From contig CAIUCS010000114.1 of assembly GCA_903897715.1 (NCBI GenBank), forward strand, positions 1 through 64,000: DNA of 64,000 nt, given 5' to 3'. The notes under the pieces are model-generated. The model did no database searches. It had not been told where the DNA came from and saw only the letters and a program-made list of their open reading frames with translations. Source of the stretch: an uncultured Synechococcales cyanobacterium. GTDB taxonomy: Bacteria; Cyanobacteriota; Cyanobacteriia; CAIUCS01. Positions 47,294 to 55,866 of the stretch are shown here, piece by piece (within the stretch, counting starts at the first letter, position 1; every line of letters starts with the position of its first letter). The position numbers and the translations under genes were made by a program.

Positions 47294-48466
47294 ATGTTCC
47301 TACCTCGTCGAACTTTTTTAACTGGAACCGGCATATTGGCTCTGGACTATCTATTAACTGCATGTGATTCCAGTGCCTCCCATCACTTCCAAGTGAGATT
47401 GCTGAAGGATTCTATTCCATCAAATTTATTTCAGGAGTTTCGGAAACAACTGCCCCAATCCGTTAAGTTGGATATTAGTAGTGAAAAACAACTCAGTAGT
47501 TTATATGAACAATTGGAGAACTGGCATCGCCCTCCCCGCCGTCAGAAAAACAATACTGGTTTCTCCCCATTCTGGACTAATTCCTCCATAAGCCCCACAG
47601 TCCCCGATTTAATCACAATTGGCGATTATTGGTTATCGTTAGCAATCCAACACCAAGTCATCCGCCCCCTCAATTTTACGGATTTTCCAGCTTGGTCTCA
47701 ACTCCCCCAATTTTGGCGATCGCTGGTACATCGAGATTCCCAAGGACGACCATCCCCCACTGGATCCGTATGGGGGGCTCCTTATCGATGGGGAGCTACG
47801 GTTTTAATTTATCGGCAAGACGTATTTGAACGACTGGGTTGGGTTCCATCAGACTGGGGTGATCTCTGGCGACCCGAATTAAAAGGTCGAATTTCGTTAT
47901 TAAATCAACCCCGAGAAATCATTGGACTAACCCTAAAACGATTGGGACATTCCTATAATACCCCGGTGATTGAGTCTATCCCCAATCTGAAAGCCTATCT
48001 GACTGCCCTCCATCATCAAGCAAAGTTTTACAGCAATGACACATATCTACAACCACTATTATTAGAAGATACTTGGCTGGCAGTGGGTTGGTCTAGTGAT
48101 GTGATCCCCCTACTGGCACAGGGTAGATTAGCAGCAGTTATTCCCGCTTCTGGTAGTGCATTATGGGCTGACCTATGGGTAAAGCCAGTTAGGGCAAGTC
48201 AACCCACTGATTTTCCAGATCTTACCCAACGATGGATTAACTATTGTTGGCAATTACCACAAGCCGTCCAATTATCCTTACTTACCAGTGCTGCATCCCC
48301 AATGCTGGCAACTTTCCCCCCATCCAGGTTACCCCCATCCCTTAGACAAAATTCCATCTTCAACCCTACTCCCCAATTGTTCAATCGGTGTGAATGGCTT
48401 TCCCCAATGACGGAGAACAGTCAACAGCAGTATGCCCGTCTGTGGCAGTCTATCCGTTCCCAATGA
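47294..48466 (+). CDS. Extracellular solute-binding lipoprotein, PotD-like
   Basis: A 390-residue periplasmic binding protein. The N-terminus has a twin-arginine (RRTFLTGTG) and lipobox (LTAC) signal, so it is exported, possibly by Tat, and lipid-anchored. The body resembles polyamine-type class II binding proteins (VPDLITIGDYWLSLAIQH, WGAPYRWGATVLIYRQDVF, WLAVGWSSDVIPLL). No permease or ATPase genes are beside it. The ligand could be a polyamine or something else. It shares an operon with the DUF6761 gene. Confidence 0.82.
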   Translation: MFLPRRTFLTGTGILALDYLLTACDSSASHHFQVRLLKDSIPSNLFQEFRKQLPQSVKLDISSEKQLSSLYEQLENWHRPPRRQKNNTGFSPFWTNSSISPTVPDLITIGDYWLSLAIQHQVIRPLNFTDFPAWSQLPQFWRSLVHRDSQGRPSPTGSVWGAPYRWGATVLIYRQDVFERLGWVPSDWGDLWRPELKGRISLLNQPREIIGLTLKRLGHSYNTPVIESIPNLKAYLTALHHQAKFYSNDTYLQPLLLEDTWLAVGWSSDVIPLLAQGRLAAVIPASGSALWADLWVKPVRASQPTDFPDLTQRWINYCWQLPQAVQLSLLTSAASPMLATFPPSRLPPSLRQNSIFNPTPQLFNRCEWLSPMTENSQQQYARLWQSIRSQ

Positions 48467-48479
48467 AGTTGGGAGGATG

Positions 48480-48662
48480 GGGTGCATCCCACTATGGAAC
48501 AAACACCACAGTACTTCAGGGCATGAGGGATCTGTACCGGAAGGTAGAAAGGCTGGGGAGACGAACACTGCTACTGCTGATGAGAAATTTGATGCAGCAA
48601 GTGAACCTCTATGAACCAACCATTAGAATACCTGCACCGTTTAGATCGGGGGGTATGTCAAC
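48480..48662 (+). mobile_element. IS200/IS605-type tnpB right-end relic
   Basis: A degenerate frame containing EGRKAGETNTATADEKFDAAS, like the variable TnpB tail, is followed by AGAATACCTGCACCGTTTAG and ATCGGGGGGTATGTCAAC (48625-48662). That matches the right-end hairpin signature at 19841 and 61994. Only the last 60 or so codons remain. It reaches into the final codons of the convergent nuclease gene. Confidence 0.5.
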
Positions 48663-49515
48663 GCTGATCAATTCTTTTTTCCAAGACGTCCTGTAGTTTA
48701 GAGGGTAGATTTGATAAAAAATCAACACCCAGGGCATCCTCTAGGGCATCCACGGAAATACGAAAGTCCCGCCAATCAGCATTTGCAATTCCCATCCGAT
48801 TGGGAATTACTACCGCAATCACCCGCGTATCAGGGTTTATCGCTCCCAATCCAGCAGTTCTAGGTGATGATTCCATTACAACTACTATTTTCCACAGTCT
48901 GGCTGGAACTAATACTTTTCCCCGACCTAGGCGGGTTTTACGACCCCGTGACCCTGTTCCACCCTCTCCATCACCACCAGCGATAATGTATAACTCCTTA
49001 CCCTGATTCACCAAACGTCGGCTATAACTCTCCAGCTTTTCCCATGGACCCCGATTATTATCCGGGGACATGGGGATAATGTTAGTCATCACAAAGGTGG
49101 AAGAGTTATCACTGATGCTATCTCCCCGGTCTTCAGATGGTACCAAATGCCCCCGATCAAATCCACTTCCTCCATAGTCCCTCCCCGTAACCACAGACCA
49201 GGCATCGGGCAAGTCGGGATCAGGACGAAAATCATTTTGTCGGGGAGCTTCTCCTAGCCAATCCTTATTTAACTGCCAACTAACCCAGTTGGGAATTCCG
49301 TTAGTTCGGTTGTAGGATAGGGCAAATTGTTTTTTTTCAATTAAATAATTATCGGGTTGTCCCAAGTCCCTTTGGGAGTGGGTGGGATTTCCAAATAATA
49401 GGTGGGGATAGGAAGAAGAAGTCCATATCCATTTGGTTAGGGGTTCTTTCGTTTGAAAAATGGTTGCCAACGCCACCAAGAAGAATCCAACCACCAATAA
49501 TCGTCGAAATTTCAT
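48658..49515 (-). CDS. nucA: DNA/RNA non-specific endonuclease, NucA type
   Basis: A 285-residue secreted or membrane-tethered nuclease. One N-terminal hydrophobic segment at about 6-20 acts as signal or anchor. The catalytic motif DRGHLVPSEDR has His123 as general base, with Asn in TNIIPMSPDNNRG coordinating Mg2+. This is the Anabaena NucA / Serratia nuclease family that cuts DNA and RNA without sequence preference. No NuiA-like inhibitor gene is adjacent. The stop lies inside an IS relic, so the last residues may be altered. Confidence 0.93.
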   Translation of the reverse strand: MKFRRLLVVGFFLVALATIFQTKEPLTKWIWTSSSYPHLLFGNPTHSQRDLGQPDNYLIEKKQFALSYNRTNGIPNWVSWQLNKDWLGEAPRQNDFRPDPDLPDAWSVVTGRDYGGSGFDRGHLVPSEDRGDSISDNSSTFVMTNIIPMSPDNNRGPWEKLESYSRRLVNQGKELYIIAGGDGEGGTGSRGRKTRLGRGKVLVPARLWKIVVVMESSPRTAGLGAINPDTRVIAVVIPNRMGIANADWRDFRISVDALEDALGVDFLSNLPSKLQDVLEKRIDQR

Positions 49516-49557
49516 ATTCTTTCTTAAACGTAGTGTACGTCCACAGTTTTAATCTGA

Positions 49558-50919
49558 TTAATTTTGATTAGGAATAGTTTTCAATGCCTGGACTTCCTTT
49601 ACCGGCATCCCATCCCGCAGTCCATCCCCACCCCGTAGAACAACAGCCTGACCTTCCTTCAATCCAGACTGATAAATGGCCATCTGTTCATCCATATCTG
49701 CAATTAATTCCACAGGAATTTGTTTTGCTTTGCCATTCATAATCGTAAAGACAAACCACTGTCCATTGCGAAAAGTAAGAGCATCCCGGGAAACTACAAA
49801 GTTTGGACGATCGCCCGCCAAAGTCACCATACCTGTCACTGCCATGCCGGCAATTAATCCATCCGGCACCGGATTGAGTTCCACCCGCACCCGTTGGCGA
49901 CGGGAAATGGGATCAGCGATGGGAAGAATTGCTGTAATCTGGGTACGACTTTGCCAGTTCGGTAAAGCTCTGGCAGTTAAGAGAATGGGGATTCCAGGCT
50001 TTAATTGGGTACTCATTTCTTCGGGAATATCCAAGAAAATATCCAGTTTGTCTGCTGCAACTAAGGTGAACATGGGGGAGTTAGGCTGCACCAAGTCACC
50101 CTGGCTGACAAAACGAGTGTGAACCACTCCGGCAGTGGTAGCGATAATTCGAGTCCGCTCAACTATGAGTTTAGCTTGGTTGAATGCTGCTCTAGCCGCC
50201 TTTACTTTCCCATGCTGAACTTGGATTTCCATTGGGGTAGGACCCGATTCTGCTTCAGCTAATGATGCTTCTGCCCCGAGTCGTTGTCCTCTTAAATTAT
50301 CTAAATTTGACCGAGCTCCAATTAATAATTGCTGAGATAAGGCTCCTTCTTTCACTAATTCAGAAGTTCGTTGCCAACTGTCACGGGCTTCTTGTTCCCG
50401 GGCGATCGCCGAAATAACAGCAGCCCTGCGTTGAGTAATCACCTCTGGACGAGTTCCTTGTTCTAAGCGGATCAGGTTAGTTGTTTCCTGAGTCAGTCGG
50501 GCTTGCAATTCATCCAAGTTAAACGACTGATCTCGATCATCCAACACTGCCATAAGCTGGCGGCTAGCCACGGAATCACCCACCTTAACCATGATTGTTT
50601 TCACCACTCCCCCCGTCTGGGCACGGACTACAGATTGTTGAACAGACTCCACCTGCCCCAGTAACCGCAAACTATTGAGACTTGTCCCCTGTTGGAGGGT
50701 TACAGTCTCCACTGGGCGGGGTGGAGGTCCGCCAGAGGGAGACTCTTTGGTCACAGGTGCAGGGGAGAAACCCAATCGCCAAAAGGTTAGCCCGCCATTA
50801 ATGATCGTCACCCCAACTAAGAATCCAATCCACCACTTGGTTGTAGACGATCGGGAAACGACCCCCAACGAATTATGTTCAATCCGTGGCAACGAGGAAT
50901 TTGGCTTCATAGTTCCCAA
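49558..50919 (-). CDS. RND/ABC efflux periplasmic adaptor (HlyD/AcrA family)
   Basis: A 453-residue adaptor. A membrane anchor lies at about 30-48, then a barrel-sandwich start (VVRAQTGGVVKTIMVKVGDSV), a helical hairpin at about 140-245 (coiled-coil with EQGTRPEVITQRRA), the second half of the lipoyl-like domain and beta-barrel domains. Such proteins link an inner-membrane pump with TolC. No pump gene is adjacent, since the upstream neighbour encodes a YdcF-like protein. Substrate unknown. Confidence 0.87.
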   Translation of the reverse strand: MGTMKPNSSLPRIEHNSLGVVSRSSTTKWWIGFLVGVTIINGGLTFWRLGFSPAPVTKESPSGGPPPRPVETVTLQQGTSLNSLRLLGQVESVQQSVVRAQTGGVVKTIMVKVGDSVASRQLMAVLDDRDQSFNLDELQARLTQETTNLIRLEQGTRPEVITQRRAAVISAIAREQEARDSWQRTSELVKEGALSQQLLIGARSNLDNLRGQRLGAEASLAEAESGPTPMEIQVQHGKVKAARAAFNQAKLIVERTRIIATTAGVVHTRFVSQGDLVQPNSPMFTLVAADKLDIFLDIPEEMSTQLKPGIPILLTARALPNWQSRTQITAILPIADPISRRQRVRVELNPVPDGLIAGMAVTGMVTLAGDRPNFVVSRDALTFRNGQWFVFTIMNGKAKQIPVELIADMDEQMAIYQSGLKEGQAVVLRGGDGLRDGMPVKEVQALKTIPNQN

Positions 50920-50921
50920 CC

Positions 50922-51521
50922 TTAAATAGATTTCAATCGTGGATTAAAGTCAGCGCCAGTGTACCCTGTAGCCATCCACATCAATGCTCGTAACCCATCC
51001 CGCACTATTTTATCAATCGGTTCAGGGGGGCGATTAGAAGGGGATATGACCGGCTTAAAGCCAATACCACGACTACCTAAGACAATGGTTGCAATGACTA
51101 GGGCACGAGGCATATGTTCATCAGAGGTAATCAAGTAAATGTTAGAAATCCCTAGGGATTGGAAGGTATCCACGAGGGTGGTGAAATTGGTAACTGTATC
51201 CACCGCTCTGTAGTCCAGATGTACCCGACCCAAATCAACACCGGCTTCGGTAAATACCCATTCTGAGTATTCTCGGTTGCTACCCCCAGAAACCCAAATT
51301 GGTAACTGGGGATGCTGCAGGGCAAATTTTGCCGAAAAATGTTCTCGATCCAACCAACCACCTAATACTAATAATGCCTGCGGTGCCTGGAAGTGATGAT
51401 AAATATGGTTGTAACCCATCCAAAGACCTAAAGTAATAACAACTAGTAAGAAACATCGGCGGGGTCGGAGGAAATGAACATTTTTCTGAGAACGCCGAGA
51501 GGTATCGGGTAAACGCACCAT
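50922..51521 (-). CDS. YdcF-like DUF218 membrane protein
   Basis: A 199-residue protein with one membrane helix at about 24-41 (FLLVVITLGLWMGYNHI). The DUF218 domain follows: ALLVLGG, LPIWVSGGSNREYSEW and TNFTTLVDTFQ, with SDEHMPRALVIA as the final motif. The family may act in envelope polysaccharide or vancomycin-resistance-like functions, none certain. Its stop is 2 bp before the efflux adaptor start, so they form an operon. Confidence 0.85.
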   Translation of the reverse strand: MVRLPDTSRRSQKNVHFLRPRRCFLLVVITLGLWMGYNHIYHHFQAPQALLVLGGWLDREHFSAKFALQHPQLPIWVSGGSNREYSEWVFTEAGVDLGRVHLDYRAVDTVTNFTTLVDTFQSLGISNIYLITSDEHMPRALVIATIVLGSRGIGFKPVISPSNRPPEPIDKIVRDGLRALMWMATGYTGADFNPRLKSI

Positions 51522-51855
51522 TTAATCAGAAACGATACTATAAAATATAATTTTGTTAAAGTGGAACATCACTCAAGTCAGGCTTTACTTTCCTAAAAAT
51601 AAAACCCAAGTTCCTTTTTACCCTAGTGGGGGTATCCAGAGGAGTAACTTAGACTTGTTGTCATCACCATAGTGCCTTAGGCACTCGTTTTAAAATTAAG
51701 CGTTACCAAAGCGCTAGGGGAAAAAGTGAAGTGACTTTATTATTACATGGTCACAATTATTACATGGTCAACAATGCTGTTTTCTTGTTATGGATGTTGA
51801 AAAAAATAGATTCAACCAGATTTAGATATTAGGCTACTCCCATCTAGGATTTACC
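51522..51855. other. Divergent promoter region with a short tandem duplication
   Basis: 334 bp between YdcF-like (minus) and GNAT (plus) genes. It contains a near-perfect 16-bp tandem repeat, ATTATTACATGGTCAC followed by AATTATTACATGGTCAAC, at about 51739-51772, and a short hairpin AGTGCCTTAGGCACT near 51670. No gene is supported. Confidence 0.45.
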
Positions 51856-52545
51856 GTGGTTCCATTTACAATTCGTACTGCTCAACTGGCAGATTTAAAC
51901 CCGTTGACCAATATCCTTGCCGATAGTTTTCATCAGCATGACAGCATAGGACAGTGGATGTATCCATTATGGCGATTGGGAATTTATGAAGATCTGCGCC
52001 ATCGGTTGCGGGAATCCTCTAGTCGATATACCTGTTTGGTGGCGGTAAGCCCTGACAGGGCTGAACCGGAAAAGTCATGGACAAAAAAACAAATGAATAA
52101 CCATGGTGCTGGTTGTTCTCCATTGAATATGGATTCTGGCAATCACCGTTCAATCACTACCCCCCATCAGGAGGGTCTTTCCCATTCCTCCATGGATTCT
52201 TTCCTGATTGGAACTGTTGAATTATCAATGTATACCGGGAATTGGTGGGACTGGTTCACCCCCGGTCGCCCCTACCTGGCAAACCTTGCTGTTCATCACC
52301 ATTATCGACGGCAAGGCGTAGCTGTCCAATTGTTAACCAGTTGTGAACAAATTGCCCTCGGTTGGGGATTCCAGGAAATTAGTCTCCACGTTGCTCAAAA
52401 TAATCGTTCAGCTCGACTTCTCTATCGTAAACTAGGGTATCGGTTGGTAGGAGCAGATCCACCTTGGTTCACCCAATTATGGGGTTCTCCCAGGCGGTTG
52501 TTTTTCAGAAAGTTGCTGACTCTCCCAACCCAACACCTTACTTAG
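51856..52545 (+). CDS. GNAT-family N-acetyltransferase, RimI-like
   Basis: A 229-residue enzyme from a GTG start. The acetyl-CoA site is VHHHYRRQGVAVQLLTSCEQ, followed by VAQNNRSARLLYRKLGY, typical of GNAT/RimI enzymes. Between the first beta strands and the core is an insert of about 45 hydrophilic residues (about 75-118; KSWTKKQMNNHGAG...), which makes it longer than usual. It is 9 bp upstream of cobB and likely co-transcribed. The protein or small-molecule substrate is unknown. Confidence 0.85.
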   Translation: MVPFTIRTAQLADLNPLTNILADSFHQHDSIGQWMYPLWRLGIYEDLRHRLRESSSRYTCLVAVSPDRAEPEKSWTKKQMNNHGAGCSPLNMDSGNHRSITTPHQEGLSHSSMDSFLIGTVELSMYTGNWWDWFTPGRPYLANLAVHHHYRRQGVAVQLLTSCEQIALGWGFQEISLHVAQNNRSARLLYRKLGYRLVGADPPWFTQLWGSPRRLFFRKLLTLPTQHLT

Positions 52546-52554
52546 AAGACTAAA

Positions 52555-54018
52555 ATGACGATTGTAATTGCTGGGGAACGCAGTGGAGTAGGTAAAACCA
52601 CTGTGACATTAGCTATTTTGGCAGCTTTACTCCGTTACTCAAATCGGGTGCAATCATTTAAGGTGGGACCGGATTATATCGATCCGATGTTTCATCGTGC
52701 CGTAACTGGTCTGAATTCCTACAATCTTGACCCCGTGCTGACCTCTGAAAAGTATGTGCAAGATTGTTTTGCCACCCACACCCAAGGCATGGAATATGCC
52801 CTTATTGAAGGGGTTATGGGGTTATTTGACGGGGTTGAGCCGACATGGAATAATCCTATGAACCATTCCTTTATTGAACAGGATGGATTTCAGCCCACAA
52901 ACGAACCATCAGATGGGAAGGAAAGGGAGACTGTCTATGATTATTTTGCCAGTACAGCCCACATTGCCCGTTTACTGGACTTACCAGTGGTTATGGTTCT
53001 AGACTGTAGTAGGTTGTCAGGGTCCATTGCTGCTGTTGTCCACGGATACACCAGTCTGGATTCGAGCCTGAAGTTTGGTGGACTAATACTCAACCAAGTG
53101 GGAAGCGATCGCCATCTGGAATTACTTCAAACTGCCTTAGAGCCACTCCATATCCCCATCCTGGGGGTAATTCGTCGACAATCATCCATTACCATCCCTG
53201 ACCGACATTTGGGGTTGATTCCCACAGCAGAACTTTCCAATCTGCCTGTCCTCATCGATCATCTGGGGGAGTTAGGTCAAACTTGTTTCGACTGGTCCCT
53301 GCTCCTCCCCCTGTTATCTCAATCCTTCCCTTCTCCGCCACCTTCACACCAAATCACTCCCCCTTACCGGTTTCCCACCACTTCCATTGCCATTGCCCAC
53401 GATCCTGCGTTTAGTTTTTATTACGCTGATAATTTGGAGACACTGACAACAATGGGGGCAGAACTAATCCCATGGAGTCCCATGGATGATCCTGGTTTAC
53501 CGTCTGGCATCCAAGGGATTTACTTGGGAGGGGGGTTTCCAGAGGTATTTGCTAGAGAATTATCTGAAAATTTACTGGGCAGACAGACTTTATTCAGCTT
53601 AATTCACCAAGGTGTCCCCACCTATGCAGAATGTGGAGGATTAATGTATCTGACGGAACAAATTATAGATTTTAATGATCAACCATGGTCAATGGTGGGA
53701 ATACTGCCTACCCAGACCCGAATGAAAAAGGGTTTAACCTTGGGCTACCGTCAGGCGATCGCCCAATTGAATACCCCTATGATCACCCATGGATCCCTTA
53801 TCCAAGGTCATGAATTCCATCGTTCCCAAACAGATGCCATCCCCAGTCAACCAATTTTTCAATTTCAAAACCCTAATACTGGACAATTGACAAGGGGAGA
53901 GGGATGGTCTATGGCAAACCTCCATGCTTCTTACTTACATCTGCATTGGGGTGCAAGCCCCAGCATACCCCATCGTTTTCTTCAACAATGTCAGACATCC
54001 AAAAATCAACTAAAATAA
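52555..54018 (+). CDS. cobB: Cobyrinate a,c-diamide synthase (CbiA/CobB)
   Basis: A 487-residue glutamine-dependent enzyme that amidates the a and c carboxylates of cobyrinate in cobalamin synthesis. The N-terminal P-loop GERSGVGKTT at 7-16 and KVGPDYIDPMFH are the ATP and substrate region; the C-terminal class I GATase domain has nucleophile Cys360 in YAECGGLMYL. It follows the GNAT gene closely and converges with ureA, 28 bp apart. Confidence 0.95.
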   Translation: MTIVIAGERSGVGKTTVTLAILAALLRYSNRVQSFKVGPDYIDPMFHRAVTGLNSYNLDPVLTSEKYVQDCFATHTQGMEYALIEGVMGLFDGVEPTWNNPMNHSFIEQDGFQPTNEPSDGKERETVYDYFASTAHIARLLDLPVVMVLDCSRLSGSIAAVVHGYTSLDSSLKFGGLILNQVGSDRHLELLQTALEPLHIPILGVIRRQSSITIPDRHLGLIPTAELSNLPVLIDHLGELGQTCFDWSLLLPLLSQSFPSPPPSHQITPPYRFPTTSIAIAHDPAFSFYYADNLETLTTMGAELIPWSPMDDPGLPSGIQGIYLGGGFPEVFARELSENLLGRQTLFSLIHQGVPTYAECGGLMYLTEQIIDFNDQPWSMVGILPTQTRMKKGLTLGYRQAIAQLNTPMITHGSLIQGHEFHRSQTDAIPSQPIFQFQNPNTGQLTRGEGWSMANLHASYLHLHWGASPSIPHRFLQQCQTSKNQLK

Positions 54019-54046
54019 TTTTCCAACTCTGGCTTAGATTTCAAGT

Positions 54047-54349
54047 TCAGTTGATAGGGTTATGTACCGTCACCAACTTTGTTCCGTCGGGAAACGTTGC
54101 CTCAACCTGCACTTCATGGATCATTTGGGCAATCCCCTCCATAACATCATTGTGGGTCAACAATGTGGTACCATAACTCATCAACTCTGCCACGGTACGC
54201 CCATCTCTTGCACCTTCTAAAATTGCAGCCGAAATATAAGCCACTGCCTCTGGATGATTCAGCTTCAACCCTCTATTTTTTCTCCTTTCTGCAACCATTG
54301 CAGCAGTAAAGATTAATAATTTATCTTTTTCCTGGGGAGTTAAATTCAT
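54047..54349 (-). CDS. ureA: Urease subunit gamma
   Basis: A 100-residue structural subunit of urease, which splits urea to ammonia and CO2. It begins [20 protein letters not shown] and keeps the conserved EGARDGRTV and LMSYG..LL segments. ureD lies 116 bp upstream on the same strand. The beta and alpha subunits (ureB, ureC) are absent from the window. Confidence 0.97.
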   Translation of the reverse strand: MNLTPQEKDKLLIFTAAMVAERRKNRGLKLNHPEAVAYISAAILEGARDGRTVAELMSYGTTLLTHNDVMEGIAQMIHEVQVEATFPDGTKLVTVHNPIN

Positions 54350-54465
54350 TAATTCGTCCTACACTACTACGAGAGGCTGAAGTTATCCTAATATAAAACC
54401 TATTATAAAAAAAGTATGACTCGGGGGATAGAAAAAAATTAAAGAACGAAGTTATACAGGTTCGG

Positions 54466-55317
54466 TCATAGTTGCCAAACCCGAGGGATAGCTTGAGTTT
54501 TAATTATGTCATAACTCAAGTAATTTGAACGTAAAATTTTCCAGACATTCATAAACCATTGTTTAACTTCTGAGGTGGAGTGACCTCGGAACCTACATAA
54601 TAATCCCTGCTCTAACCGAGTCACTCCGGAAGATGGGTGTGAAGTGATGAGGGATCGGGCTTGACTGACCAAGTCGGAATCCACTGGCATACCCACAAAT
54701 ACTAAGGTGCCAACAACGGGACAACCGCTTAAGCCATGAGCACTATGAAATATATCTTCATTGCCGGGGACATATTGTCGGTCTATCCATAGGGGAACTT
54801 TATCCTGCCATAGTTCTGTTTGAGACCGCATTTCCCCTTGAATAAATTTCTCGCCCCTGGCTGTCCGTCCAAATCTATAAATTTCCCATCCGATGAATGT
54901 AGAACCAGTTCCGAGTTCAACTCGTAACGTTTGTTGATAATTGGCACCGTTAAAGATAATTGTTTCCTGGGGCAAATATTCTAAAGTTGCCCCTTCGTCC
55001 ATTTTAATATGGACATGATGGGCTGATAATGGACCATTGCTGCGATAGATTCTATTTGCTGTGGCTGTTGTTGTTAAGACTTGGGAATGGGGATGAAGGT
55101 GAATGTCAGTTGTAAGGCGATCGCCTCCCACCATACCTCCAGCGGTGTGTAATATGATGTTATGACAGATACTTTTCCCTTCAGGGTAAAAGGAACGTTG
55201 TATCTTAAACGGTGCATGGTGGTAGGCATGGGTTAAGTAGGTTGAGTCAGATTTCTTAGCATAAACCAACCTAAGTTGACCCTGCCACCCTCTATCCCAC
55301 TGAAAGGATTGGTTCAT
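54466..55317 (-). CDS. ureD: Urease accessory protein UreD
   Basis: A 283-residue chaperone that, with UreF and UreG, loads nickel into the urease apo-enzyme. The start WQGQLRLVYAK, the HTAGGMVGGDRL motif and RPGRTARGE-like FGRTARGEKF are family hallmarks. ureA follows it. The 55331-55360 hairpin ends only about 15 bp upstream of the ATG, so it must lie in the leader RNA, and no ribosome site is clear. Confidence 0.93.
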   Translation of the reverse strand: MNQSFQWDRGWQGQLRLVYAKKSDSTYLTHAYHHAPFKIQRSFYPEGKSICHNIILHTAGGMVGGDRLTTDIHLHPHSQVLTTTATANRIYRSNGPLSAHHVHIKMDEGATLEYLPQETIIFNGANYQQTLRVELGTGSTFIGWEIYRFGRTARGEKFIQGEMRSQTELWQDKVPLWIDRQYVPGNEDIFHSAHGLSGCPVVGTLVFVGMPVDSDLVSQARSLITSHPSSGVTRLEQGLLCRFRGHSTSEVKQWFMNVWKILRSNYLSYDIIKTQAIPRVWQL

Positions 55318-55324
55318 CAGAAAA

Positions 55325-55360
55325 ATGGGTAGAAACTCCGTCTTTTTAGGACGGCTTTAT
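55325..55360 (+). repeat. Dispersed hairpin, CTCCGTC/GACGGC type, at the ureD leader
   Basis: AATGGGTAGAAACTCCGTCT followed by TTTTAGGACGGCTTTAT matches the copy at 44365-44400 almost base for base. It lies just before the ureD start codon. It may be the trace of an IS200/IS605-type element end. Confidence 0.6.
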
Positions 55361-55866
55361 AGTAATTGACTGCCTTCACAGAATAGATATTCCAATGAGA
55401 GCCTTTCATAAAAAGCTTTCAAGTACCGAATCTGTATGCTACTCCTCAATATCAAGACAGCAAGAATACATGTAAGCAGTAATCTCACTGAGTAGACCAT
55501 TAGTCCTTGATGTTACATTCATTACATCCCCCCCTTGGAGGGTATTAGCGGTTTGACTCGACAGAAGACAGGAAACTGCCATGGCTCCAAGTAGTCGGAT
55601 TACTCAACTGTTAGATTGTGGAACAGGCTTCCAGCCTGTTCACAGCTAGAACAACCGCCCCACATCGTATATTCAATTATACACCGCTACTTGCTTCTAT
55701 CATTTTCGCTGCATGGCTTGCAATATCCTCCGTATAGTTTCTTAGTCTATTAGCAGCGAGACTCTCTTATTAGCCTGTCCGAAATATAGGGAGTATTATA
55801 ACTGGGAATTAGCTTTTATTGATATATAAAAGTCTTGGGTGCGGTTGCCCTAGAGTTCAGGGAACC
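55361..55866. other. Gap between the ureD leader and the AmpG-like gene
   Basis: About 500 bp without a supported gene. It contains a short hairpin GAACAGGCT/AGCCTGTTC near 55621-55641, a CCCCCCTTGGAGGG palindrome near 55528, and A/T-rich DNA. It could carry further IS debris, but no family motif is readable. Confidence 0.4.
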
